Shown: positions 8,412 to 16,139, numbered from the stretch's first letter. The stretch: 64,000 nt of DNA from Paraperibacillus esterisolvens (GCF_046237625.1 NZ_CP143545.1:2046001-2110000), one strand, 5' to 3'. The notes: generated by a model not told the origin, from the sequence alone. Translations and numbers: made by a program.

Positions 8412-9047
8412 TTAATTCTGCTCAATTTTTCGATGAATTCGGTAGGAGTATAAGATGGGAAGAAGAGCAATAAGCAGAATAACAGGCACTACTATAAATT
8501 CAATGGAATCAGCCCAAAGGGTTGAAAGCATCAGCAGCAGTCCGCCGGCAATGAAGACCCGCCCGCCAAAGCGGTGAGTCCGTTTCCAGACATCCTCATT
8601 GTGTAGTGTCCAGGGAGTCTTAATGCCGACAAAATAATTGGGCTTGAACTGCGGCATATAATTCCCTATCACTAAAAAGAGAAGTCCGACCGAAAGGGAT
8701 ACCAGCTTATTCATATCAAAGTCAAAACCCAGGCCGGCTCCAATTGTCAGCATATTGATGAAAAAGAATAAGATAAGAATCGCTATATTGGTGTTTTTAT
8801 AGCCTTTTGAGAACAATTGATAATTTTTTCTCTTTGGATCTACCCGCGGAATGAATTGCAGGATAAGGTAAATGATAATCAGCATGCCGACCGAGGTAAG
8901 CATTGCACTAAGCTTGCTTGAAAAGCCGTCCACTTCTCCGCTCGAATTCCAGTGCGTGGGAATCTCCGCCGGAAGGTCCGGGTAAGCAGAGAGCCAGACA
9001 ATAATGGCTGCTGCTATAATGAGCAGCGGCAGAAAGTGCTTTTTCAT
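8412..9047 (-). CDS. sdpI: SdpI-family immunity protein
   Basis: 211 residues with six predicted membrane spans. The N-terminal DUF1648 region (LPAEIPTHWNSSGEVDGF) and the C-terminal SdpI domain with NYFVGIKTPWTLHNEDVWK and HRFGGRVF are diagnostic. In B. subtilis SdpI both protects against the SDP cannibalism toxin and senses it by sequestering the repressor SdpR at the membrane. Here it is preceded by an sdpR homologue (gap 18 bases), so the same sensor/repressor logic is inferred. No sdpABC toxin genes are in the window: the pair may defend against toxin made by neighbours, or the toxin genes are elsewhere. Confidence 0.9.
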   Translation of the reverse strand: MKKHFLPLLIIAAAIIVWLSAYPDLPAEIPTHWNSSGEVDGFSSKLSAMLTSVGMLIIIYLILQFIPRVDPKRKNYQLFSKGYKNTNIAILILFFFINMLTIGAGLGFDFDMNKLVSLSVGLLFLVIGNYMPQFKPNYFVGIKTPWTLHNEDVWKRTHRFGGRVFIAGGLLLMLSTLWADSIEFIVVPVILLIALLPILYSYRIHRKIEQN

Positions 9048-9065
9048 AAAATTGTTCCCCCAATA

Positions 9066-9332
9066 CTATTTTTCTTTGGTGTCAGTGAAACCGAGGGCCC
9101 ATCCAATCAGGTCCTGAAAAACTGTTGTGTTCAATGAATACAGAACATACTGCCCTTTTTTCTCATCCTGCACGAGCCCGGCATGCTTCAGGATTTTCAA
9201 ATGCTGTGAAATGCTTGGCTTGCTCATGTTAAAGTGATCCGAAATTTCCCCTGCAGCCAGATCTTTTTCTTTGAGCAAATCAAGGATTTTTCTTCTTGTT
9301 GGATCGGATAGCGCTTTGAAAGCTTCATTCAT
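9066..9332 (-). CDS. sdpR: SdpR-like ArsR-family autorepressor
   Basis: 88 residues from the ATG at 9332, which gives the usual SdpR N-terminus MNEAFKALSDPTRRKILDLL; an upstream ATG (9341) adds only three residues. A winged-helix domain covers the whole protein (helix-turn-helix around FNMSKPSISQHLKILKHAG). No ArsR metal-binding Cys motif is present, as in SdpR, which responds to membrane capture by SdpI rather than to metal. It forms an operon with sdpI. The inverted repeat at 9347-9370 directly upstream is the likely autoregulatory operator. Confidence 0.88.
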   Translation of the reverse strand: MNEAFKALSDPTRRKILDLLKEKDLAAGEISDHFNMSKPSISQHLKILKHAGLVQDEKKGQYVLYSLNTTVFQDLIGWALGFTDTKEK

Positions 9333-9346
9333 TATTAACACCCTAA

Positions 9347-9370
9347 TTAGTTATTTAAGTATTTAACTAA
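9347..9370. promoter_or_regulatory. Candidate SdpR operator
   Basis: An inverted repeat TTAGTTA-N10-TAACTAA lies 15 bases upstream of the sdpR start, in the place expected for an autorepressor site. Confidence 0.5.
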
Positions 9371-9440
9371 ATAATACAACGAATTCCTTTTCTTGTAAAC
9401 CCTCTGCACAAATAAAGTACAGGCATCGGCGTAGGAACGA

Positions 9441-9466
9441 GTTTACGATTTTCCACAACTGGCAAT
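9441..9466 (+). promoter_or_regulatory. Possible sigma-B type promoter of the YflT-like gene
   Basis: GTTTAC - 14 bases - GGCAAT resembles the sigma-B pattern GTTTAA-N12-15-GGGTAT (5/6 and 3/6 matches). The downstream gene family is sigma-B dependent in B. subtilis, which is the main reason to propose it. Confidence 0.3.
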
Positions 9467-9495
9467 AAACAAGTATGAGAGAGGAGAGGATAAGT

Positions 9496-9846
9496 ATGAC
9501 ACAGGAAGTAGTAGGGGTTTTTGACAGCACCAGGGAGGCCAAGGAAGAGATCCGGAGGCTGCAGGAAAGGGGATATGAGGAGTATTTGTTCACGTTCATT
9601 GCGAAGAGCCAGGATGTTCTTGATTTTGAAGGCGAGGAGCAATTTGACTATACTGTGATTACCACCCAGGAAAAGGAGGATGAATCCTTTTTCGATAGAG
9701 CAATGAGGTTCTTTATGGATGTGGATGATCACCTTGACGACCATCTTGAAAACAATGGGGTGCCGGAAGAACATACCCCGAAATATATGGAAGAAATCGA
9801 AAAAGGCAAAATTGTGGTCATGATCCGGAACGATGAAAAAAAATAA
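9496..9846 (+). CDS. YflT-like general stress protein
   Basis: 116 residues from ATG 9496, preceded by GAGAGGAGAGGAT; the upstream ATG at 9475 overlaps that site and was rejected. The N-terminus VVGVFDSTREAKEEIRRLQ is the hallmark of the YflT 'heat-induced stress protein' domain, a ferredoxin-like fold found in general stress proteins such as GsiB-neighbour and GSP17M families. The C-terminal half is acidic (VDDHLDDHLENN). Cytoplasmic; biochemical role unknown. A weak sigma-B-like promoter lies upstream. Confidence 0.8.
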   Translation: MTQEVVGVFDSTREAKEEIRRLQERGYEEYLFTFIAKSQDVLDFEGEEQFDYTVITTQEKEDESFFDRAMRFFMDVDDHLDDHLENNGVPEEHTPKYMEEIEKGKIVVMIRNDEKK

Positions 9847-9977
9847 AGGTTTAACGGGCTTCCAGAAATGGAAGCCATTTATTTTTCAAGGACTTATAAA
9901 AAAGAGAAGGAATCCTGCTCCTGAAATAGAAAATAAGTAAAATGAACATGATTTTCAAGTTCAGGAGGAGGAGCGGG

Positions 9978-10292
9978 ATGAGAGTTGCGGTTTGTCTGGT
10001 CACATTGTTGCTGATGGGAGCTGTTAATTTTGGAGTCACGCTGATGGGGTTTGCTTTTTTGGACGCTGCATTCTTTATTGGTCTTGCCTTTGCTGTACTC
10101 ATTTATTTTTTTACGTCAACAGGCGGATTTACATCGAATAACGCGAGGCTGAGTGTTCAAGGGCAGACAGGGCTGAAAGTGGAGGAAGAAAAAACAAGCT
10201 TTACGCCGTCATACGCTTTTTATACCGCTGTCTTTTATACCGTGGTTTCTTTGATTGCTTCTTTCATTTATTATAAAGATTATTTTATATAA
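9978..10292 (+). CDS. Small three-span membrane protein (paralogue of 61950-62264)
   Basis: 104 residues from ATG 9978, chosen because AGGAGGAG lies seven bases upstream; the ATG at 9942 has no such site. Three hydrophobic segments (about 3-20, 28-45 and 78-98). Mid-protein FFIGLAFAVLIYFF then STGGFTSNNARLSVQ is matched by FFIGLGLTIIIFFF and SSGGYFSKGATLEAS in the gene at 61950. That gene is also exactly 104 residues long, so the two are paralogues. Function unknown. A terminator follows at 10296. Confidence 0.75.
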   Translation: MRVAVCLVTLLLMGAVNFGVTLMGFAFLDAAFFIGLAFAVLIYFFTSTGGFTSNNARLSVQGQTGLKVEEEKTSFTPSYAFYTAVFYTVVSLIASFIYYKDYFI

Positions 10293-10295
10293 AAA

Positions 10296-10342
10296 AGAAC
10301 CGGCCGTATCTGTGATGTATTCACAGCGGGCCGGTTTTTGGT
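10296..10342. terminator. Bidirectional terminator between membrane protein gene and selD
   Basis: AACCGGCC ... GGGCCGGTTTTT hairpin lying between convergent genes. Confidence 0.8.
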
Positions 10343-10344
10343 TA

Positions 10345-11400
10345 TCATTTGTAAACGGTGATAAGCTTGTCTCTGCGTTCAAGGACTTTTCCTACGACAG
10401 CGGCATCTGTGATGCCTGCTTGATGCAGATCTTGCACGTACTTGTCCGCCTCATTCTCATCTATGCTGACAAGGAGGCCGCCAGATGTAATGGAGTCACA
10501 GAGAATCAGCTGTTCTGCTTCGTTTAAAGAATCTGAATAGGCAATATCATCTGCAAGCCATTTAAAATTGGAACGAGTTCCTCCCGGGACGATGCCGGCG
10601 GCGGCCAGGCTGTAAGTCCCTTTTAAGAGGGGAACATGGCGGTAAAAGATTTCAAAGCTCACATTGCTTGAGCGTGCGATTTCGCTCGCATGTCCCAGAA
10701 GGCCGAAACCTGTTACATCTGTAACGGCATTAGGCGTGTAGGCAGCCAGCTTTTCAGCTGCTGTCTTATTCAATTGGGCCATAACAGCAGTTACCTCGGC
10801 AGCCTGTTCTTCAGTGACGGCATCCCTTTTGATGCCAGTTGTCATGATCCCGACTCCGAGGGGTTTGGTCAATACAAGCGCATCCCCGGGTTTGGCTCCG
10901 ACATTTTTCCATATTTTATCCGGGTGGATAAGACCTGTGACGGACAGGCCGAATTTCGGCTCCTGATCATCTATGGAGTGGCCGCCGATCGTCACAGCAC
11001 CGGCTTCCTGAACTTTATCCGATGCCCCGCGCAGGATGTCTGCAAGGATCTCGGTGCCGAGCTTCTTGATCGGATAGCCGACGATGTTCAGGACTGTCTT
11101 CGGCTCGCCTCCCATTGCATATACATCGCTTAAAGAATTCGCGGCTGCGATCTGGCCGAACATATAAGGATCGTCAACAACAGGTGTGAAGTAATCGACC
11201 GTCTGGATTAACGCCAGCTCGTCTGTTAATTTGTAAACCCCTGCATCGTCGGAAGTTTCGTTCCCGACAAGCACTTCAGGTATACTTTCCTGCTTTGGCA
11301 AAAGACGCAAAACTTGCGCCAGGTCCTCCGGACCAATTTTGCAGCCTCAGCCAGCTTTGGTGGAAAGGGCTGTAAGCCTTAACTTTTCGTGCTCTGACAT
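10345..11400 (-). CDS. selD: Selenophosphate synthetase, itself a selenoprotein (Sec18)
   Basis: SelD converts selenide and ATP to selenophosphate. Conventional translation starts at 11310 and loses the active-site N-terminus. Reading from ATG 11400 (ribosome binding site GGGAGGTG about seven bases upstream) gives MSEHEKLRLTALSTKAGU-GCKIGPEDLAQV: the in-frame TGA (11349-11347) falls exactly at the catalytic Cys/Sec of the family, followed by the conserved GC-K. The full protein is 351 residues, the normal SelD length. Downstream motifs include DDAGVYKL, QTVDYFTPVVDDPY and GHSIDDQEPKFG. A 5-bp stem with a GGA loop 17 bases after the UGA fits a bacterial SECIS. It is divergent from the SelW-like gene and near selA. 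Confidence 0.93.
11322..11334 (-). promoter_or_regulatory. bSECIS-like hairpin in selD mRNA
   Basis: In the mRNA, GGUCC-GGA-GGACC forms a perfect 5-bp stem with a 3-base loop starting GG; the loop begins 17 bases after the UGA. Bacterial SECIS rules ask for a short apical loop with a G among its first two bases, about 16-37 bases from the UGA. All are met. Confidence 0.75.
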
Positions 11401-11523
11401 CCGCCTGCACCTCCCATTTATCTATTACTTATAGATTGTACTATGAACGGAGGAAATCACCAAAAAAATGTGCTTGAAGGAAAAGCGGGCTTGCCAGGAA
11501 TATTCATGACCAGGATTTTTTCT

Positions 11524-11553
11524 TTGTCAACCGCCCGAAAAATTGGGTATGAT
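11524..11553 (+). promoter_or_regulatory. Candidate sigma-A promoter of the SelW-like gene
   Basis: TTGTCA - 18 bases - TATGAT, about 38 bases upstream of the start codon at 11591. Confidence 0.5.
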
Positions 11554-11590
11554 AATACAACAGAAATAAAAGAAATGGGGGTGTACAGGG

Positions 11591-11827
11591 ATGGCATATG
11601 AAGTAAAAGTTGAATTTTGCATGATGTGAAATTACTCACCAAAAGCTGCGAGTTTCGCAGAAGACCTTTTCAGCCACTTTCGGGGAAATGTGGTGAAGCT
11701 TGAATTAGTGCCGGCATCCGGGGGCATTTTTGAAGTGACCGTAAATAATCAGCTGCTATATTCCAAAAAGGAAACGGGCCGTTTCCCAAAATCAGCGGAT
11801 ATCATTCAGCAGATGGAAGCACTATAG
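11591..11827 (+). CDS. SelW-like (Rdx family) selenoprotein with CxxU motif
   Basis: A 78-residue protein visible only if the in-frame TGA at 11627-11629 is read as selenocysteine. The N-terminus is MAYEVKVEFCMMU-NYSPKAASFAEDLF, giving the thioredoxin-like CxxU redox motif right after the first beta strand. That is where SelW/Rdx proteins carry CxxC or CxxU. The C-terminal half, IFEVTVNNQLLYSKKETGRF then PKSADIIQQM, matches the Rdx signature (GxFEV..N..L..SK...GRFP). GGGGGTG lies eight bases before ATG 11591. A perfect 6-bp hairpin (11646-11660) follows the UGA and a terminator follows the stop. It lies between selD and selA. A small cytoplasmic thiol/selenol oxidoreductase is likely; partner unknown. 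Confidence 0.9.
11646..11660 (+). promoter_or_regulatory. bSECIS-like hairpin in the SelW-like mRNA
   Basis: CUGCGA-GUU-UCGCAG is a perfect 6-bp stem with a 3-base loop whose first base is G; the stem begins 16 bases and the loop 22 bases after the UGA. This fits known bacterial SECIS geometry. Confidence 0.75.
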
Positions 11828-11833
11828 CATAAG

Positions 11834-11863
11834 AAAAGCAGAGCGGCGGAGCTCTGCTTTTTA
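11834..11863 (+). terminator. Terminator after the SelW-like gene
   Basis: AAAAGCAGAGC ... GCTCTGCTTTTT hairpin seven bases after the stop. Confidence 0.85.
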
Positions 11864-11891
11864 TCATGTTTAAAACCTCCGGGCAGCGGCA

Positions 11892-12191
11892 TTATTTGAG
11901 AATCAGGACTTCTAAATAATGACTATCCAGCCTTGTCTGGATGATCCTGTTCTGGATAGGGAAAGGAAAGTATATTTTGCGTTCTTTCAAAATATCGGGG
12001 AATGTGATTTGTACGGATAGCTCAGCTTCGTTCACTACAATCGTATATTGAGTCAATCCATCTCCGTCAATTGAAGCCTCCACTTGGTAGAAGAGCGGGC
12101 AATCATAGACGTCCACCCTGAATTCTGCCCAATCCAGGTAGCCGGTCAAGGGGTCATCAAGTGACAGCAGCATCCATTCTTCATAATTCAT
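11892..12191 (-). CDS. Hypothetical protein in the selenium locus
   Basis: 99 residues with a clear AAGGAGG ribosome binding site six bases before ATG 12191. The protein starts MNYEEWMLLSLDDPLTGYLD and is mostly beta-prone, with alternating hydrophobic residues (VVNEAELSVQITFPDILKE); no signal peptide, membrane segment or known domain was recognised. It lies between the SelW-like gene and selA on the opposite strand, so a link with selenium metabolism is only positional. Confidence 0.7.
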   Translation of the reverse strand: MNYEEWMLLSLDDPLTGYLDWAEFRVDVYDCPLFYQVEASIDGDGLTQYTIVVNEAELSVQITFPDILKERKIYFPFPIQNRIIQTRLDSHYLEVLILK

Positions 12192-12278
12192 CGGGGTCCT
12201 CCTTATTCAGCCTTGTTTTAAACGTATTCTTGAAAAGTGTTATAATGAAAAAAATGATACAGGTGTGGAGGTTATTTT

Positions 12279-13703
12279 TTGAACAGGCTAGTCAGAATGA
12301 TACCAGCCGTCCATGAGTTCCAGAAGCGGAAAGAATTTCAGGACCTTATGAGGGATGCAGGAGTGGATGAAAATTTATTAACTTCAAGGATTAAACAGCA
12401 GCTGGACTGTGTCCGCAGGCAGGTGCTGAATGATACATGGAACGGAGCTTTGCCAGGTTCAGAAGCTTTTTTCGATAAGATCATACAGGCGGCGGCAGCT
12501 GAATTGCAGAAAAGCTTCACCTACAATCTGAAGCGGGTCATTAATGCTACAGGTATCGTCCTGCACACAAACCTGGGAAGGGCAAGGCTCAGTGAGGAAG
12601 TGCTGAAGCATGTGACCGATATTGCCGGCAATTATTCCAATCTTGAATATCGTCTTGAAGAAGGCGAGAGAGGTTCAAGGCACGATCATATTGAGGAATG
12701 GATCTGCGAAATCACGGGTGCAGAGGCCGCGATGGCTGTCAACAACAATGCGGCAGCCGTTTTTCTTGTGCTGCGTGCATTCGGAAAGGATCGGGAAGTG
12801 ATTGTGTCGAGGGGGCAGCTCGTGGAGATCGGAGGGTCTTTCAGGATCTCCTCTATTATGGAGGAAAGCGGCGCGTTTTTAAAGGAAGTGGGAACCACAA
12901 ATAAAACGCGGATTGCGGATTACCGGGAAGCTGTCACGGAAAATACGGCCATGCTCCTTAAGGTACATACATCCAATTTCAAATTAGTGGGCTTTACTGA
13001 ATCAGTATCAACGGAAGAGCTTGCTATGCTCGCCCGGGAGATGGCAGGTCTTGTTTTTTATGAAGATTTGGGGAGCGGGATGCTCCATGACCTTCCTGCA
13101 GCGGGAATCGGCAGTGAGCCCTTAATCAAAGAAGTTCTGGGTGCTGGTGCCGATCTTGTTTCCTTCAGCGGTGACAAGCTGCTGGGAGGTCCGCAGGCCG
13201 GCATTATAGCCGGAAGAAAAAAATACATAGAGGTACTGAAAAAGCATCAGCTGGCGCGCGTGCTCCGAGTTGATAAAATGACACTGGCCGCTTTGGAGGC
13301 TTCACTTAGTGAATATCGAAAAGGAAATGCCGCGATGAGACAAAATCCTGCCCTGAGGGATATATTGACAGAGCCTGCAGTATTGGAGAAAAGGGCTGAA
13401 GCTTTCTGTAAACAGCTGGAAGACTCTGTTGAGCTGTATGCAAGAGTTATGCAAAGCACAAGCATGATTGGCGGCGGGACAATGCCTGGTGAAGAAATTC
13501 CTACATGGGGAGTCTCTGTAAGCCATATGACCATATCTGCCGAAGCACTTCACAGGGCCTTGCGTTCCAGCGATGTTCCGGTCATCACCAGGATCATAAA
13601 AGATGAGATTTTCTTCGATGTCCGGACCATGACTGACAGAGAAACGGCAGAGGCTGCAGCGATTCTTATAAAATTAATACGGGAGATAGGGACTTTCACA
13701 TAA
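12279..13703 (+). CDS. selA: L-seryl-tRNA(Sec) selenium transferase
   Basis: 474 residues from TTG 12279 with GTGTGGAGG upstream. SelA is a PLP enzyme that turns Ser-tRNA(Sec) into Sec-tRNA(Sec) using selenophosphate. Motifs: VINATGIVLHTNLGRA near residue 90; the PLP Lys in FSGDKLLGGPQAG at about residue 300; VHTSNFKLVGFTE; EIPTWGVSVSH near the C-terminus. The length is normal and the N-terminal tRNA-binding domain is complete. It sits next to selD and the SelW-like gene, but the usual downstream partner selB (elongation factor) is absent: a DHFR gene follows instead. selB and selC must be elsewhere for the UGA codons here to be read. Confidence 0.95.
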   Translation: MNRLVRMIPAVHEFQKRKEFQDLMRDAGVDENLLTSRIKQQLDCVRRQVLNDTWNGALPGSEAFFDKIIQAAAAELQKSFTYNLKRVINATGIVLHTNLGRARLSEEVLKHVTDIAGNYSNLEYRLEEGERGSRHDHIEEWICEITGAEAAMAVNNNAAAVFLVLRAFGKDREVIVSRGQLVEIGGSFRISSIMEESGAFLKEVGTTNKTRIADYREAVTENTAMLLKVHTSNFKLVGFTESVSTEELAMLAREMAGLVFYEDLGSGMLHDLPAAGIGSEPLIKEVLGAGADLVSFSGDKLLGGPQAGIIAGRKKYIEVLKKHQLARVLRVDKMTLAALEASLSEYRKGNAAMRQNPALRDILTEPAVLEKRAEAFCKQLEDSVELYARVMQSTSMIGGGTMPGEEIPTWGVSVSHMTISAEALHRALRSSDVPVITRIIKDEIFFDVRTMTDRETAEAAAILIKLIREIGTFT

Positions 13704-13790
13704 ACAAAGGCTTCTAAAGCTTGTTGTATCAGAGTATTAAGATTTTAGGAAATAGGGGACTATCCCCGAAATTGGAAGGGGTTTTGGGAT

Positions 13791-14297
13791 ATGATTTCGT
13801 TTATTGTCGCCATGGACCGGGAACGGGTAATCGGCAGGAATAACGATCTGCCTTGGAGTATTCCGGCGGATCTGCGGTTTTTTAAGGAGACGACGATGGG
13901 GCATGCAATTGTTATGGGCAGGAAGACGTTTAAGTCCATTGGGAGAGCGCTGCCGGGGCGTAAGAATATCGTCATGACGAGAAGCGGGGACTTCTCGGCT
14001 GAAGGGTGTTCTGTCATACACAGTCTCGAGGAGTTAAAGGCCCTGGAAAATGAGACAGAAGAGGAGCTTTTTGTAATCGGGGGCTCTGAAATATTCAACC
14101 TGACTCTTCCGATTGCTGACAGGCTGTATATCACCTATATTGACGAGACCTTTGAAGGAGATACGTTTTTCCCTGCTATTGATCAGAATGAATGGACTCT
14201 GGTTTCTAATGAAAAGGGACCAAAGGATGAAAGAAATCCATATGATTATTATTTCCGTGTTTATGATAAAAAAGGACTCATGCAGGAGGATTTATAA
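13791..14297 (+). CDS. Dihydrofolate reductase
   Basis: 168 residues, normal length for DHFR, which reduces dihydrofolate to tetrahydrofolate with NADPH. Motifs: ISFIVAMDRERVIGRNNDLPW at the N-terminus (IVAMDRE, NDLPW), the acidic substrate residue in PADLRFFKE, GRKTFKSIGRALPGR for NADPH binding, and ELFVIGGSEIF. The ATG at 13791 follows GGAAGGGG. No thymidylate synthase gene is adjacent, unlike the thyA-dfrA pair of many bacilli, so this may be a second DHFR. It is one base from the next gene, an acetyltransferase. Confidence 0.92.
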   Translation: MISFIVAMDRERVIGRNNDLPWSIPADLRFFKETTMGHAIVMGRKTFKSIGRALPGRKNIVMTRSGDFSAEGCSVIHSLEELKALENETEEELFVIGGSEIFNLTLPIADRLYITYIDETFEGDTFFPAIDQNEWTLVSNEKGPKDERNPYDYYFRVYDKKGLMQEDL

Positions 14298-14723
14298 ATG
14301 CAAAATGTGATCATTTCCAATGATGAAAGCCCGGAGGCGGAGCAGTTCATTAACAGGAAGATGTATGAATTCAACGCGGCCCACTTTGATGAAAGCCTTC
14401 ATGGGAGATACCGGAAAGTAAATTTGTTCGTGAAGGATGAAGAAGGCGGAATTCTTGGCGGAATCCTATGTGAGATTTGCTGGGACTGGATGGAAGTTAA
14501 GTATTTATTCATTGAGGATGAAAAGAGAAAGAGCGGGCTGGGCAGGAGACTTTTATCAGAAGCGGAAAAAGTGGCCGCAGAGAAGGGATGTACATACATC
14601 AAGCTGGACACCCTCAGCTTTCAGGCATTTGATTTCTATAGGAAGATGGGGTACCAGGAATATGGGCGTATAGAAAATGCAGGGGGCAAATTCAGTCATC
14701 ATTATTTGAAAAAGGATTTATAA
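14298..14723 (+). CDS. GNAT family N-acetyltransferase
   Basis: 141 residues beginning immediately after the DHFR stop, with GGAGG inside the end of that gene, so the two are translated together. The acetyl-CoA loop is KRKSGLGRRLLSEAE (residues ~75-90), and the ending KLDTLSFQAFDFYRKMGY is typical of small single-domain GNATs. Cytoplasmic; the acceptor is unknown. Confidence 0.85.
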   Translation: MQNVIISNDESPEAEQFINRKMYEFNAAHFDESLHGRYRKVNLFVKDEEGGILGGILCEICWDWMEVKYLFIEDEKRKSGLGRRLLSEAEKVAAEKGCTYIKLDTLSFQAFDFYRKMGYQEYGRIENAGGKFSHHYLKKDL

Positions 14724-14818
14724 TTCATCCGGATTTTCCCTAGAAACTGCCTGGTCTGTACATACTTTTCATAGTTCTGTGTAATCCTAAGCAGGATCAG
14801 ACTGTTAGGAGGGTTAGC

Positions 14819-15028
14819 ATGGCTGTGAATATTAGGGAAGCTGTCAAGAAAAACGTGGTCGGAAACTCCCCGGAAGAGCTTGAGGATACAATTGTCGATG
14901 CTGTTTCGAGCGGCGAGGAATTGATGCTTCCTGGCCTTGGTGTATTATTTGAAGTGATCTGGCAGAACGCACCAGACCAGGCAAAGCAGGGAATGCTCCA
15001 TACTATTGTCGGCGGTCTGCCGAAGTAA
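14819..15028 (+). CDS. sspI: Small acid-soluble spore protein I
   Basis: 69 residues, matching SspI: AVKKNVVGNSPEELEDTIVD near the start and LPGLGVLFEVIWQNA in the middle, both highly typical. TTAGGAGGG precedes ATG 14819. SspI is made in the forespore under sigma-G control and accumulates in the spore core. It stands alone with its own 5' region; a forespore promoter is expected but I could not place it firmly. Confidence 0.93.
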   Translation: MAVNIREAVKKNVVGNSPEELEDTIVDAVSSGEELMLPGLGVLFEVIWQNAPDQAKQGMLHTIVGGLPK

Positions 15029-15161
15029 GATTTTTCCAAAGCGGTTCTCCATTCAGGGGGGACTGCTTTTTAATTTGTATTTAACATGTATATATTTGTA
15101 GTTTGAATATGGAAGGGTTAAGATAAATAGAGGGAATTATGATTTTTTTGGGGTGGATGAT

Positions 15162-15290
15162 GTGCTTGCCTTATTCAAAGGGATTATGGATGAGATCATA
15201 ACAGCTGTTGAAATGCTGCTGATCCTTTCCTTTCCGTACCTGATTTATTTTTACAAGCATCGAAGTGAATTGTTCAAAAAGAAAGACTAA
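15162..15290 (+). CDS. Small single-span membrane protein, 42 aa
   Basis: GTG-started ORF with GGGGTGG five bases upstream; another in-frame GTG at 15153 is possible. The protein is an amphipathic N-terminus, a hydrophobic helix (MLLILSFPYLIYFY region, residues ~18-32) and a basic tail KHRSELFKKKD. It lies just before a terminator. Function unknown; it could be a membrane peptide of sporulation or stress. Confidence 0.45.
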   Translation: MLALFKGIMDEIITAVEMLLILSFPYLIYFYKHRSELFKKKD

Positions 15291-15311
15291 GGCTTAGCCC
15301 CCATAAAAGAC

Positions 15312-15341
15312 AAAGGATGCCGTCCATTGGCGGCATCCCTT
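15312..15341. terminator. Terminator between the small ORF and the FNT gene
   Basis: GGATGCCG-tccattgg-CGGCATCC hairpin between convergent genes. Confidence 0.75.
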
Positions 15342-15350
15342 GTCATGTAC

Positions 15351-16139
15351 TTATTTAACTTTCTCCTGGAACATGTCCTTTTTATACGAATGGAAGTACG
15401 CCATGGCCACAAAAATGCTTCCGCCTATCGCATTGCCTATATAGACCGGAATGAAGTTATAAACGAAATCATCCCAGCCTGCCCGGCCTGCAAAGATAGC
15501 TGCGGGTATGACAAACATATTGGCAACCACGTGCTGAAATCCAATGGCTACAAAACCCATGATAGGAAACCAGATGCCGAGGATCTTGCCGCTCATCTGC
15601 TCTGATCCATAGGCAAGCCAAACTGCGAGTCCAACCAGCCAGTTACAGCCAATCGCTGACACTAAAGCCTGTATAAAGGTGTCATCAATTTTATGCTGTG
15701 CAATGGATGCGGTTTTTTCTAAAAAGGCGCCTTCTTCTGTCAGACCGACCACATGGCCGAAAAAATAAGCAACAAAAAGTGCACCAGCGAGATTCGCAAT
15801 GGTAATGATGCCCCAATTCTTCAAAAGCCTTCCAAGCGTAATCCTCTTCATAAAATAGGCGAGCGGAACCGACATCATATTTCCGGTCAGAAGCTCACCT
15901 CCTGCCAGGACGATTAATATAAGTCCCAGCGGGAACACTGCTGCCCCAAGGAAGCCGCCAAACGTTCCCCAGTCTTTCGGCAGGTCGGCAGAAACTCTGA
16001 TATCAAGAAGAAAGCCGATGGATATAAAAGCCCCTCCAAGAAAACCCAGGATCAGCATGCTCCTCAGATTCATGCCAGCCTTCCTTACTCCTGCCTCAAC
16101 TGATATTTCTGCTATTTGCTTTGGCTGATGAAATGACAT
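15351..16139 (-). CDS. Formate/nitrite transporter family channel
   Basis: 262 residues from the ATG at 16139, preceded by AGGAGG; a longer in-frame start at 16199 lacks a site. Six membrane helices as in FocA/NirC. Family motifs: LAGGELLTGNMM (residues ~75-86) and GFQHVVANMFVIP in the later half. Members are pentameric channels for formate, nitrite or hydrosulfide at the cytoplasmic membrane. Formate is attractive because selenocysteine is often used in formate dehydrogenase and selA/selD are 2 kb away, but no dehydrogenase is in the window and nitrite or sulfide remain possible. Confidence 0.9.
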   Translation of the reverse strand: MSFHQPKQIAEISVEAGVRKAGMNLRSMLILGFLGGAFISIGFLLDIRVSADLPKDWGTFGGFLGAAVFPLGLILIVLAGGELLTGNMMSVPLAYFMKRITLGRLLKNWGIITIANLAGALFVAYFFGHVVGLTEEGAFLEKTASIAQHKIDDTFIQALVSAIGCNWLVGLAVWLAYGSEQMSGKILGIWFPIMGFVAIGFQHVVANMFVIPAAIFAGRAGWDDFVYNFIPVYIGNAIGGSIFVAMAYFHSYKKDMFQEKVK

